A DNA stretch of 64,000 nucleotides, from contig CAJINV010000002.1 of assembly GCA_905178155.1 (NCBI GenBank), forward strand, positions 11,472,591 to 11,536,590, in the 5' to 3' direction. This DNA comes from Amoebophrya sp. A120. Its lineage: Eukaryota; Sar; Dinophyceae; Syndiniales; Amoebophryaceae. The position numbers and the translations under genes were made by a program. Shown here one piece after another: positions 36,062 through 45,844 of the stretch. Under the pieces are notes generated by a model. That model was not told the DNA's origin and made no database searches. It was given only the letters and a program-made list of their open reading frames with translations. Position 1 is the stretch's first letter. Each line of letters starts with the position of its first letter.

Positions 36062-37195
36062 CTAGCTGTCGTTTGTTAATGAGAATTCCTTTAGCCGGTT
36101 CATGAGCGGTGGCCGGCTCGGGTCCCGGTCCCAGGAGGAGTGTGTTACCTCTATTCTCTGTGACATCTTGTCCAGCGTCTCCTTCAGCATATCGGCAAAC
36201 TCGAAGGCCATCGTCTCCATCTTCAACGTCAGTGACCTGTTGCAGTGTACTACATGATGCGTCCATCTGCGCTTAAGTACTTAGCACCAACCAACGTGCG
36301 TCATGAGTCATGTGCAACGTCCGCGCTGTCTGAGTCTGGAGTAATGGACTTGGACGTGGTTGCGCATGACAAATCATATACTCATAGATACAGATACAAA
36401 CTGGAAAAACGAAAACTCACTAGATTCTCTTGTACTAGTGTACCTGATCTCCTCGTCCTTAGCGGCGATAATGTTGTCCTTTTCCACTGCGGTCTTCTCT
36501 ATTTCGTCTCTGACTGCCTCGATATCCGCTTTGGATTGCGCCACCTGGAACGGAAAGAGTAGATGCATGCCGATGCAGTGCCTTGCTGCACAGAAGGATT
36601 TTTGATTCTCATTCTCTTTCTCAGCAATACGCAAGCATGAAGTTCTCCCCGTAGCTGTGCCTACTTTTCCCTTGCGCCATTTCATAAATGATCATGCTGC
36701 AAAATAAAACAGCAGGAGTTCTGGCTATATAGTACCTGGACTTGCAGATCCTCGATTCGCTCGTTGAAGGAGTTTTGCATTTCCCGGTACTGTCGTTGCA
36801 TCTCACCGGTATTTTCCAGCGCTCGATCAGATTCCTGGTTAAAGCCCGTGTCCAGCTCCTCGATTGCTTTTTTGTGCGTCTCTTCGTCGCGCATACACTG
36901 TGCTATACTGTCGTCCTTTACCACTGTAGTGATTTTTGTTTCCAACAATGACAATCTATGTACTTGTCAACTTCATGTTCATGGAATCACATTGCATAAG
37001 GAGCTCTCATGGCGGTCCTCGTGTTGCTAATAAATTCTTTGCGCCTAAACACGAGCGTTCACGAAAAAATAATGAAATCGTACTTAATCGGTATTGCAGG
37101 ACTTCGAGCCTTTTCTGGAGCATCTTGTTCTCTGCGTCGAAATCTTTCTCGCCATCCCCGGCGGCGGCCTTCTTTTCTGCTTTCTTCGGCCCCAT
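36062..37195 (-). CDS. DRC12: DRC12/CCDC153-like coiled-coil protein, 204 aa, 4 exons
   Basis: Exons are 37195-37084, 36962-36736, 36544-36444 and 36236-36062 (615 nt). Splice pairs are GTACGA/GACAAG, GTACTA/GTTCCAG and GTACAC/CAACAG. The protein starts MGPKKAEKKAAAGDGEKDFD, a basic Lys/Ala-rich start, and is then one long coiled coil. Blocks I associate with CCDC153, the subunit 12 of the nexin-dynein regulatory complex, are GEMQRQYREMQNSFNERIE, VEKDNIIAAKDEEI and especially FEFADMLKETLDKM. Length and order of blocks fit that family (about 200 aa). Its expected role is in axonemal motility of the flagellated stage. Family assignment is from memory of the motif and is not search-verified; another flagellar coiled-coil protein is possible. 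Confidence 0.72.
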
Positions 37196-37784
37196 TGTTG
37201 CAGAACGCTATTCTTTTCGCCGCTCGAAGTCGCAGAGGTGCAGCTGTGCAACGTATCAACTTAGGTCGGACTGTGATTGCGAAGAAAAAGAATCAATGGT
37301 GCCCGGCAGAAAATGCACAGAGAACGACAGTCAGTTCGAGTAAAGGATCGTCCGGATGTTGACGGAAGCCGACGGACTATGTCCTCTCTCGAGTTGTCTT
37401 CGTGGTCACAGGGCCAAGAGCTTGCAACAGGTCCTGTTCCGCGGAAAGCTCTTCAACGTTTCGACAGGTACGTTCGCGATTTGCGCCGGCCTCCAAAATG
37501 TTTCTTCGCCCTGATACTGCAGAAGGGCAAGTGCTGCTTTAGCTTTAATATTCAGTTACAAATACTCACTTCTACCGCAACAGATGCTCGAACGGCCATA
37601 ACAAATGGAAAAAGTCTTGTTTCTCAAAATCTAATGCGGGGTAGGGGTTCGACGAAGGTAGCTGAGGGATCAGTTTATTTGAAATCGTGCTGCTCTGGCT
37701 ATCCTTCTTCGACGAAAGCAAAAAGAGCAAACTCGTCACAGAAAAAGGAATATATATGATCACTCTCTCTCCCCAGCAATACAC

Positions 37785-38981
37785 TGCTGCGCTGCTTCAA
37801 TCGAAATTCGCGAGCTGCTTCAATCGAAATATGGAAACATAGACATTCTACTGGCCAACGCCCACCATACCACGCGGATTGGAAATTCGTGGCAGCACGG
37901 ATTTCCAATTCGCTCTCTTTGCTGTTCTTCACCTCTTTCCGGGGTCCCGGAGTTTTCGCCTTCCGAGATTTCCCGGGAACTTGTGCAACTTTTGCGCGTT
38001 TTTGTTGCGAATCACGACGGTACGGCCGAGTTGCACAGCGAGTTGCACGGCGCAACTCGCCACGCACCTATCACAACATTTCGCGCCGAACCAGGACGGT
38101 ACGGGCCTTGTTGCAACTTCCCGAAAATTGTGCAACTCGTCGGCGCTGCAGCCGGGCGGCTGCAGCCGGGCGCATGGCATCGGCGGCGGCGCGGTAGGCG
38201 AATGCACTCGGCAAGGCGGGGGCAGCAAGCGCCAGCGCAGCCTGCGGCAGCTGTCCCAAGAAGTGGAAGGACCAGGCAGCAGATTGGCGAAGGAAGGCGG
38301 GGGCGCCGGCAAAGTGATAGCGGTAGGCCCAGTCAGATCTCTCAAACAGGGCATGGAACTAGAAGCAAAGAGCGCGCCCTAATATAATAAAAAAAGCGCG
38401 TCAGCATCAAATGCAAGCTGCAAAACGCACTGCATTCTGCGAAAACACAGCGCGAAAGCGATAGTTTTGAAAACACGAAAACCGACTAAATTCTGACGAA
38501 AAGGAGACCCCGAACCTCTAGAGGTTGGAGGTCTCCTTTGGGGTTTCCTTTAGGCCATTTTCGCCCGCGATTCAAAACAAAATATGGGAGACCTCTACAG
38601 GTCGGGGGTCTCCTTTGGGGTCTCCTTTGTGGAATGCCATCGTGTCTAGCTCTCGAAAAAAGTTCGCCGGATTCCTGACCTGTAGAGGTCAGGGGTCTCC
38701 TTTGGGGTCTCCTTTGAGGTCTCGTCTGCAGAATTCGATCGTGTTTAGAAGAAGCAAAGAGCTCGCCAGAAATCGGACCTCTAGAGGTCAGGGGTCTCCC
38801 TTGGGGTCTCCTTTTAGCCTCAAAAGCTGTAGTCCCGTCGAGATAAGCTTTTGATTAGAGCCCTACAGGTTTGGGGTCTCCTTGAGCGTCAGGTCTTTGG
38901 TCTAGTTGGTTGCAGTCTATAGTTCTCTTGGGTATCATCACTCTCTCTGCTGCGCTGCTTCAATCGAAATTCGCGAGCTGC
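37785..38981. repeat. 34-bp direct repeat bracketing a GC-rich and tandem-repeat block
   Basis: TGCTGCGCTGCTTCAATCGA and the following AATTCGCGAGCTGC occur identically at 37785-37818 and 38948-38981. Both are preceded by ATCACTCTCTCT (37759-37770, 38937-38948). A partial third copy (GAGCTGCTTCAATCGAAAT) abuts the first. The 1.1 kb between them differs in composition from its surroundings, so this may mark an insertion or a local duplication. Confidence 0.7.
38501..38886. repeat. Tandem repeat of a self-complementary GGTCTCC unit
   Basis: Four full copies and one partial copy of a unit built as GACCTCTAGAGGTC followed by a GGGGTCTCCTTT pair start near 38510, 38588, 38677, 38776 and 38862, spaced 78-99 bp apart. 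The DNA between copies is not conserved. The core is palindromic (GACCTSTAGAGGTC), and copy 1 also has AAAGGAGACC before it, which pairs with its own GGTCTCCTTT. Confidence 0.85.
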
Positions 38982-39521
38982 AGCGCTTCTCTTTTGCTAG
39001 TGCACGCTCCGCTCGTCCCAACCAGCAACTCACCCCCAGACCCTGAGTGATTGGGCACGATGCGATCAATGGAAGAATTGCCGAAACGTATTGAAAGCTC
39101 TGCCTCTGCGACCAACACTTGTTTCGTATCCGCCGTCATCTTTCGAGGTACCGTCGGCCTCCAGCAGGAAACCAGCTTGTTGTACAGCTTTAGCACAGTA
39201 TAATTTCTGTTAGTCACGATCTTGAATTCGAGCACCAGCCGTGATATTGGGATTAGCGTTTAGCGGATAATTGGGTTCGAGTGTACTGTTCAGTACATAG
39301 AAAACAAGCAAGGGTAATTTATTGCCGAATACGAGTGAGTGAGAGAGAGCAGTTTTAGTTTGTCGATTTCTGTTGTTCAAGAAAACAAATCAGGTATAGT
39401 AGTGTTGCGTACTGCACGTTGTCGAATCTGATTATTATCGTCAGCATAGTCAATTTGGTTTCCGTGCCGCTTGCTGTTGTAGCGGGAGAACAAGCTCGAT
39501 CCTGGTTCCCTTCAAACAAGC

Positions 39522-40041
39522 TTATTCGTCCTCGGCCTCGGCCTTCAGGGCATCCAGCTGGTTAACCAGCTCGTCTAATCGCTTCTGGAGCTCTTCGTTC
39601 CTCTGCTTCAATTCTTCATTCTCCGCTCGCAATTCCTCCACGTCGACACCTTGTCGTGTAAGAGAACACAGGTTCGATCGATGCTTTTTACTTTTTCCAA
39701 TTTTCTTTGCCTTTGGCACCAAATGAAAATCAAGCAAAAACAACGTTACCAAAAAACTCTCTACCTGTTGGCGCGCCGAGATACTTTTTGATGTAGTCGA
39801 TGGCATTGGCCGGTCTTTCTGGCTCCTCATACAGACCAACTAAAACTTTCGTTAGCTGCGAAATGACGCCATTCGCCTCCAAGTACCTTTTTGTTTTTGA
39901 TAGGCTTGAAAGGATTATAATCTAGTTTGCGCAACGCAACGCAAGAAAAATTCATTGACCGCCATGGATAAACATTGCAGCAACACGTAATAGATACTTT
40001 CGGAACTCCTCCTTTTGTGTGTCTGCGCTTTCGAAGCTCAT
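39522..40041 (-). CDS. MYCBP: MYCBP / AMY-1 homologue, 97 aa, 3 exons
   Basis: Exons are 40041-39998, 39886-39765 and 39649-39522 (294 nt), with introns of 111 and 115 bp (GTATCT/AAAAAG, GTAGAG/GACAAG). The protein starts MSFESADTQKEEFRK, continues YLEANGVISQLTKVLVGLYE and EPERPANAIDYIKKYLGAP, and ends in a Leu/Glu coiled coil (ENEELKQRNEELQKRLDELV). This matches the MYCBP family end to end in order and length (human about 103 aa). In animals it binds Myc and A-kinase anchoring proteins; in flagellates the orthologue (FAP174 in Chlamydomonas) is a central-apparatus protein, which fits a flagellated dispersal stage. Confidence 0.93.
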
Positions 40042-41722
40042 CTTGTTTTCTGCCGTGTCTAGCTAACGAACTAGCTTTCAAACGAGGGTAGCGTACAACT
40101 CCAATTTCCTAAGTTTATTGTAGACTGAGGTAGGCGAGGTCCGGTGTTCCGGCGTGGTCGATTGACCTGGGAGTAGGTCTGGAACAGGGGGGTAGGGTGC
40201 ACGTGAAGACTCAAAGGCAATAGTGCCATGATCCGAGGTCGGAGCTGTATTGTAAAACACGGTTTACATTGGTTAAGCGGTAACTGGAATACGTAGGTCA
40301 CCCGTCTTTAGACGATATCAGAGTGATTTTTTTTTTCTTGATATGATTTCGTCCCTGCATAAGTATGTAGTAATTCTCAGCTCCAGGTAACAAGCTACCT
40401 CTACCCTCAACACGTCGCTCCAGTTCCACATTCGCTCATCAAAGACAACAACAGGCGTCTGGAGACGCATGGGCATGCCTAGTGAAACGTGCACAAAGCT
40501 CCGAACAACGACTACTTAGGAGGTTCTTGTAAAGTTACAAACCAAATAAAAGGTCGAAGAATATATAAAATTCGATACTGCTCGTTCGACCTTTCGATCT
40601 GCTATACTCTTTGTCTTTCAACTTCTCTTTCTGCTCAATAACAAGCGCAGTATTGCAATCGACATCTCCTGACAACCGAACTACTATACTTGATGTTGGT
40701 GTTGCAAACTTTATTCTATTCTCTTGTTGTCGTCGCAAGTGCGAGGAGATATAGAGACGGAGGATGATCACGAGCTGCCAGTTGATCTTTTGAAGAGCCA
40801 TTCTGGTGCAACAAGGGGAGCTATGGCTATCCCTGTCCCTACCCCGACGCATCAAAAATATGATTTTCTCTTTATTCATTTCGTAGTGGCATTGTGTCGA
40901 CAGACTACAAGGATGTCGGCGTCAGAGTAAGTCTCAGAGGTGGAGGCGTGGCTCACAGAAACTTCGCTTGGACCTTTCCAAACGAAACCTCTACCGCTGC
41001 CCGAAGGATAAGGAGGTTCAAATAAACCGAATAAACAAGTTCTTCATTATTCAAGTCAGTAAAAAGGTAGTGCGAAAACGAGGGAAATACCAAAACGGCG
41101 AATCGCTAGCGTGTCTGTGCTGTCAACAAGTGTATAGATACTTACTAGGAGGACAAAGAGTAAAACTACATAATGGACCGCCTCTCCGGAGATATCAAAA
41201 GACAAGAGTCAACATAGTGAACCAACTCAATATGCGAGGACAAACTATTCAGAAAAAAACCGGGGAGAAAGCAAAGTCGCTACCTTTTCGGTTTTCCAAA
41301 ATTCAAGCTAGACTCTATGAACATATCGCCTTTATTCAGCCGGGGTGCAAGTGAATGTCACTTCTTCAGAAAAACACCAAAAAACACCAAACCAGCGTCA
41401 TGCCCTCGCCTTTTTTCATCGACTTCACTCACATCTTTTTGTCTCTTGGGCTTGCGGCAAAAAAAGGAGGGAGACAGCCGTATCCGGAGGACGCATCCAT
41501 CTTTATGGCTGAGTATGTAGTTACTGCTTTGGTTATGCACCGCGCGTAAACATAAAGTTTCTTCCTTGCTAAAAAAATGTGTGCCTTAATTTTAAACAAT
41601 AGTCTTGCTCTTGCAGCCAAAAACGGAATTCATACGAGTGCCTTGTTCTTCCTGCACACTTCTGCTTGATCATAATCAGTACGGCGAGAAGAAGCAGAAA
41701 TGCAACAGCATCTTCCGCCTCT
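40042..41722. other. Intergenic, nothing firm
   Basis: No supported gene. Frames at 40535-40879 (minus) and 40968-41354 (plus, not starting at ATG) are open but lack motifs and splice partners. The composition is AT-rich and I see no repeats. Confidence 0.45.
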
Positions 41723-44700
41723 TTAGACTTGTTGCAGGGCCTTTTTTGTCTCCTCAAAGTCGAGAGAGGAGGAGCTGCTGGAGGATGATGAACTGGCACT
41801 GGGAAGAGATGCGCGTTGTACGAGCACTCTAGTGCCCCTTCTCCCAATAGAAGAAGTCACACTTCCGAAACATCGAGAAGGTCCTGAAGATGTACCATAC
41901 AGTAGGAGGCTAGATGATTCATCTCGTCCTCGTGTTTCTGTCGTTTGTTGCTCTCGTCTGGCTTCATGCGAACCATCTGTTTGGACGCAGCGCTGGACGT
42001 CCGGGCTACTTGTCGCAGACCGCGCGGCGTCACACGTCTCTGGGCCCAAGCGGCGTACGTAGCCGTCGTCGGAATCGAGATGATCTACGAGAAAGGCGCC
42101 TCCTAATGTACTCGCTTTGTGTTTTGACAACTCGAGCATCGCCTTTTGTTTCGCACTCTGGTTTTGCCCTGCGACAGCCGGTGCCGGATTGCAAATGCAA
42201 AAGGAATCTCGCTGCAGCGCGCAAAGCCCCTGGTCCTGAAGTAGCGACAATTCGCCACACACCGACAGCAAGGCCTCCGGGGACTCTGCATGCATTCCGC
42301 GCCCGTCTTGCACGACCGGCGTCCACTCTACTGCGCTTGGCTCCTCACTGTCTAGTACCGGCGACGCGGCTGCAGCCAACTCCAAAAGGTCCAGCCTAGT
42401 AGTGCGCTCTAGGTTAGAAAAAAGCAACTCATCCTCGGAGGATGACGCGCTAGAAGAACTACCTCCGTCATCTTCAAGGTCGTCTGTTGACGCTGCTGGT
42501 GGTGCGACTCGAGGATGTTGAAAAGGCTTTCTCGAGGCCGGACCAACTTCCTGCTCAGTGCTCTTATTTTCGTCGTGAAGATCACGTTGGTGACAGAAGC
42601 TCTCTACTGCGACGCCCACCTCATTCTGTGTGTCCGCGCCAGAAAAACTTTGCTCTTCGGTGTCCCACTTCTCGCCAGCTAGCTCTAGTAGCTTGGCTCC
42701 GTTTCTCCTGCTTCCGCAGGTTTGTGAACGCATCTTGACGGCGGGCACGACGTCGTCAGAACTTGACGAGGAATCGGAATCGCCTGCGGCAGCTTGTGAT
42801 GCGGTTGCAGAAGAGGATGAAGATGAACTGTCAATTCCGTCCTCCCCAAAATACTCTCTTCCAAAAACGTCCCTTCGGGCGCCGAACAGTGTGCGGAAGG
42901 GCAAGTCCGATTCCAGACTCTCCGTTTTGAAGTCGTCCAGACTGAAGCTCGACAAGCGCCAGCCGTTCGTCACAACTCCGCGCTGGAGCTCCTCTACTTC
43001 GTATTCGTCAAGACGTCCCCGCTCCGCCATAGCCAGCCATCCCTCCCGCAGCTCGCCGGGCGGCAAGCGCCAAAAAGTCTGCTGCGTGCGCGTGAGATGC
43101 CGCCAGTAAAACTTGACCTGTTCCACGTCCGTCCACACGTGCGCAATTAGCTCGGGGAAATGCGTAAACACGAAGACCATCTCCTCCGCGGTAGGGGGCT
43201 CGATCGCAGAAAGTTCTTTGTCATTCGTCGGCCAGGACAGAAACACGCTGCTGCAGGTGGTTTCCTCGCTAGGTTCGCCGAACCCGGACCCGGAGGAAAT
43301 TGTTCTGGTAGACGGCGTAGCGCGGCTACCGCTGCTGCAGGAGGAACTTGATGCTGCACCTCCGAAAATGCCACTCCGCCAGCGGCCGGCATCTGCGGCA
43401 CTAGCACCATAGTGCGTCCCTCTTTTTTTTCGAAACAGGTCAGGGTGACACTCGTCGTCCCGATAGAATTCCTTCTCCCCGGTTCGCCGCGCATTTTCCT
43501 TGCTTCCAGCCTGTCGTGCCAGAGCGTGTTCCTTAACAGAAACGAAATTTTTCACCTTGTCTGGCGATTGATTGCCTACTACGTTCGTGAAAAACTTGTT
43601 GTATTTCCTCCTCTCAGCCTCAGACGGTCCGGTATAATAGGGCGATGCGTAAAGATGAGATTCCTGCCCCGCCAGCGCAGCCCGGTTCGATGTAGCTTTC
43701 TGGTCTGGCTTACTACTAGATGACGTCGAAAATAACACAGGGGATTGTTGATGCTTTGGTGACATCCATACCGCCACCTCGTCTATTCTGTGTTTTCTTC
43801 CGCCTGCGTCTCCTCCCGGCGATTGCGTTTGCATTTTCTTGTGCTTGGACATCCAATACTCCTGCTTCTCTGCGAAGGATCCTGCTCCGCGACGAATCTC
43901 ATTGTGGCGCTCGTGACTCTCGTTCGGGTTGTGCCTGTGTCCTCGTGCGCGCCTGTCATGAGCTTCCCTCGCTGACGCACAAGAGAAATCTTTGCTTTCG
44001 TTGTCGCGGGACCACGCGTGCGCCGGTGTGTTACAATTATCGAAGGGGACAGTGGAACAGGAACCCCACAAAATCTGCGTCTGGTCGCCGGTGACATAGT
44101 TCTTTTTACAAAAAGCTTGTTCACTAGGATTCATCTTTTGGCCTGCTCCGTAGTATACCTGCAAGTGAGGTAGGGAATCGGCGGACACGCAAAGCACGGA
44201 TGCTGCGGGCACGGGCACAGGTACTGGGACAAGAAACGGCACAGGCATCACTGCCACCGGCATCGGAACACTTTGCACCTCCACCTGCGGAGGTTGAGGC
44301 ACTTTATCTTGCGGCTGATGGCTGTGTAATTGTTCAGGTCCATTTCCTGACGTGGAAGAAGACGAGCTGGCGCCGGTAAATGAGCACGGTCCAGTGAAAG
44401 CAGGAGCTTCTTCATCTGCGAATTGCGTTTTCTTCTCCTCAGAACGTTCATTTTTCACGACCAGCCCGCCGGTGGCAAGTTTTTGTCGTTGCTGGTCCTC
44501 CATTCTTTTGCGGGCACATGCGGACCAAGACGCAGACCTTGTTGTGTCGGTTCTTCTCCGGTCGCAACTTTTCTCAAATTTCGTCTTGCACGCAGCAAGC
44601 AGCTCATCCTCATCCTGTCCCCTGCCCTCTTCGAAATAAACACCTCCTGCGGACGTCGACCTGTCGGAATCAGCTGATGCCCAGGTTCGCCATTTTGTTT

Positions 44701-45280
44701 CGTGCTCCGGGATACTCGAAACGCATGCTGGTCGTGGTGCTGAGACTGCTGGTGAGCCATGAACAATGCTAGCACAGTCTTGGTGCTGGGGAAGCGGAGA
44801 CGAGGGCTCTTCGTTCGGCTCACCAGCGACAACTCCTACCGGTGTCCGGTCGCGTGATTTAGCAGAAGGCTCGTCCACTCTCGTCGTCATTTTTGCGTCT
44901 TTTCCTTCATTCCCTGGTGGTGCGACCTCTTGAGTCGCGACCCCCGTCATGATTCCCGCCGGCAATGTTGATCCTGTGCCCACGCGCTTCAGCTTATCCA
45001 GGTAAGAAGGCTTCGGTCGCGGATGAACGACACGGCGCTCTGCTGCAGTCTCTGGTGTGTCCGCCGCGCCTGCGCGCATCGATGACGCCCGCGTCGGCGC
45101 GCCAATGCGCAAGAACGCTGCAGCGAAGCAAACGCCAACGATGATGTCATCGGAAGGGACTTGCTGGAAGAAACTAGTGATGCTGATGGTCATACCCAGT
45201 AGAGCCAGGGTCCCCAGAAAGTTCCTTCCTGTGCGTCGCAAACGCACTTGTTCGAAACAAAAGCTGCTTTTTCTTCCCAT
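41723..45280 (-). CDS. Orphan 1185-aa membrane-anchored, mostly disordered protein, one exon
   Basis: One uninterrupted frame from the ATG at 45280. The N-terminus has one or two hydrophobic stretches (residues 19-36, LGTLALLGMTISITSF, and 45-60, IIVGVCFAAAFLRIGA), consistent with a signal anchor or a hairpin. A long Ser/Glu/Arg-rich region follows, with a Pro/Val tract (VPMPVAVMPVPFLVPVPVPV) near residue 345. A likely folded part lies near residues 690-790 (EEMVFVFTHFPELIAHVWTD; WRHLTRTQQTFWRLPPGELR; DEYEVEELQRGVVTNGWRL). Acidic Ser clusters fill the C-terminal third, and it ends SSSSSLDFEETKKALQQV. No family recognised. Confidence 0.82.
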   Translation of the reverse strand: MGRKSSFCFEQVRLRRTGRNFLGTLALLGMTISITSFFQQVPSDDIIVGVCFAAAFLRIGAPTRASSMRAGAADTPETAAERRVVHPRPKPSYLDKLKRVGTGSTLPAGIMTGVATQEVAPPGNEGKDAKMTTRVDEPSAKSRDRTPVGVVAGEPNEEPSSPLPQHQDCASIVHGSPAVSAPRPACVSSIPEHETKWRTWASADSDRSTSAGGVYFEEGRGQDEDELLAACKTKFEKSCDRRRTDTTRSASWSACARKRMEDQQRQKLATGGLVVKNERSEEKKTQFADEEAPAFTGPCSFTGASSSSSTSGNGPEQLHSHQPQDKVPQPPQVEVQSVPMPVAVMPVPFLVPVPVPVPAASVLCVSADSLPHLQVYYGAGQKMNPSEQAFCKKNYVTGDQTQILWGSCSTVPFDNCNTPAHAWSRDNESKDFSCASAREAHDRRARGHRHNPNESHERHNEIRRGAGSFAEKQEYWMSKHKKMQTQSPGGDAGGRKHRIDEVAVWMSPKHQQSPVLFSTSSSSKPDQKATSNRAALAGQESHLYASPYYTGPSEAERRKYNKFFTNVVGNQSPDKVKNFVSVKEHALARQAGSKENARRTGEKEFYRDDECHPDLFRKKRGTHYGASAADAGRWRSGIFGGAASSSSCSSGSRATPSTRTISSGSGFGEPSEETTCSSVFLSWPTNDKELSAIEPPTAEEMVFVFTHFPELIAHVWTDVEQVKFYWRHLTRTQQTFWRLPPGELREGWLAMAERGRLDEYEVEELQRGVVTNGWRLSSFSLDDFKTESLESDLPFRTLFGARRDVFGREYFGEDGIDSSSSSSSATASQAAAGDSDSSSSSDDVVPAVKMRSQTCGSRRNGAKLLELAGEKWDTEEQSFSGADTQNEVGVAVESFCHQRDLHDENKSTEQEVGPASRKPFQHPRVAPPAASTDDLEDDGGSSSSASSSEDELLFSNLERTTRLDLLELAAAASPVLDSEEPSAVEWTPVVQDGRGMHAESPEALLSVCGELSLLQDQGLCALQRDSFCICNPAPAVAGQNQSAKQKAMLELSKHKASTLGGAFLVDHLDSDDGYVRRLGPETCDAARSATSSPDVQRCVQTDGSHEARREQQTTETRGRDESSSLLLYGTSSGPSRCFGSVTSSIGRRGTRVLVQRASLPSASSSSSSSSSSLDFEETKKALQQV

Positions 45281-45387
45281 TTTTGAAAATACAGCTTCTA
45301 ACTCATCTAACTTATTGACAGTTGTGATGCTGTACCTCGTTTTCTAGTGACGAATCTACAGGTGGCTGAGCAGAAGAGTTCTCACAA

Positions 45388-45844
45388 ATGAGCAGCTCCA
45401 ATGATAGTACAAATGAACGCCTTGCTTTCGTAGACCTGCTAGATCCGCATCTTTCTAAAATCTCATTTAGTCGATTTTACCAAGGAAAGAGTGAGAGCAA
45501 TGAGATCTGCGTGAGAAAACCTTCCTTTCTGAAGTCGCCAAACAGAAGCCAAAGAAGAAACAGATCATATAGTGTTCCGACGCAGCCGCTGCTCACCACG
45601 GAAAAATCATGCGGGGGGCGATGTCAATGTCGGTGAGCCAGATCAAACCATGACAGATCCTACTCGTGATACTGCATCGCATCAAAAGTTTGCAAAGAAC
45701 ATCAAGAAGAACGAGCACCGCGATGGACCAGAACTATCTGAATGCATGGATCGAGAATGTTTTTACGAACAACAGGTTTTGGTTTTCTTTAATGACCACC
45801 GACCAAAGATGGCGGTCAATCGCAAGCGCAACTGCTACTGCTAG
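45388..45844 (+). pseudogene. Possible plus-strand gene or remnant in two frames
   Basis: From the ATG at 45388 the frame reads MSSSNDSTNERLAFVDLLDP and stays open to about 45636. From a run of six G at 45611-45616 a second frame continues with similar composition (GGDVNVGEPDQTMTDPTRDT and on) to a stop at 45844. This looks like one coding sequence broken by a frameshift at the G run, or two exons whose splice sites I cannot place. There is no family match, and it could be chance. Confidence 0.28.

Larger units (their letters stand above)
37196..39521. other. Repeat-rich intergenic block
   Basis: No firm gene. On the minus strand, 37510-37340 is open in three frames next to a GTGAGT donor near 37600, so a small gene may exist there but cannot be resolved. 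From 37.9 to 38.35 kb the sequence becomes strongly GC-rich, with repeated GTTGCAC/GTGCAAC strings, open in several frames on both strands. A tandem repeat (38.50-38.89 kb) and a 34-bp direct repeat flanking this block are listed separately. Nothing is seen in 39.0-39.5 kb. Confidence 0.55.

Noticed and set aside
37879-38387. Long plus- and minus-strand frames in the GC-rich block
   Set aside because: Several frames on both strands are open at once because of base composition; no motif or splice logic favours one.
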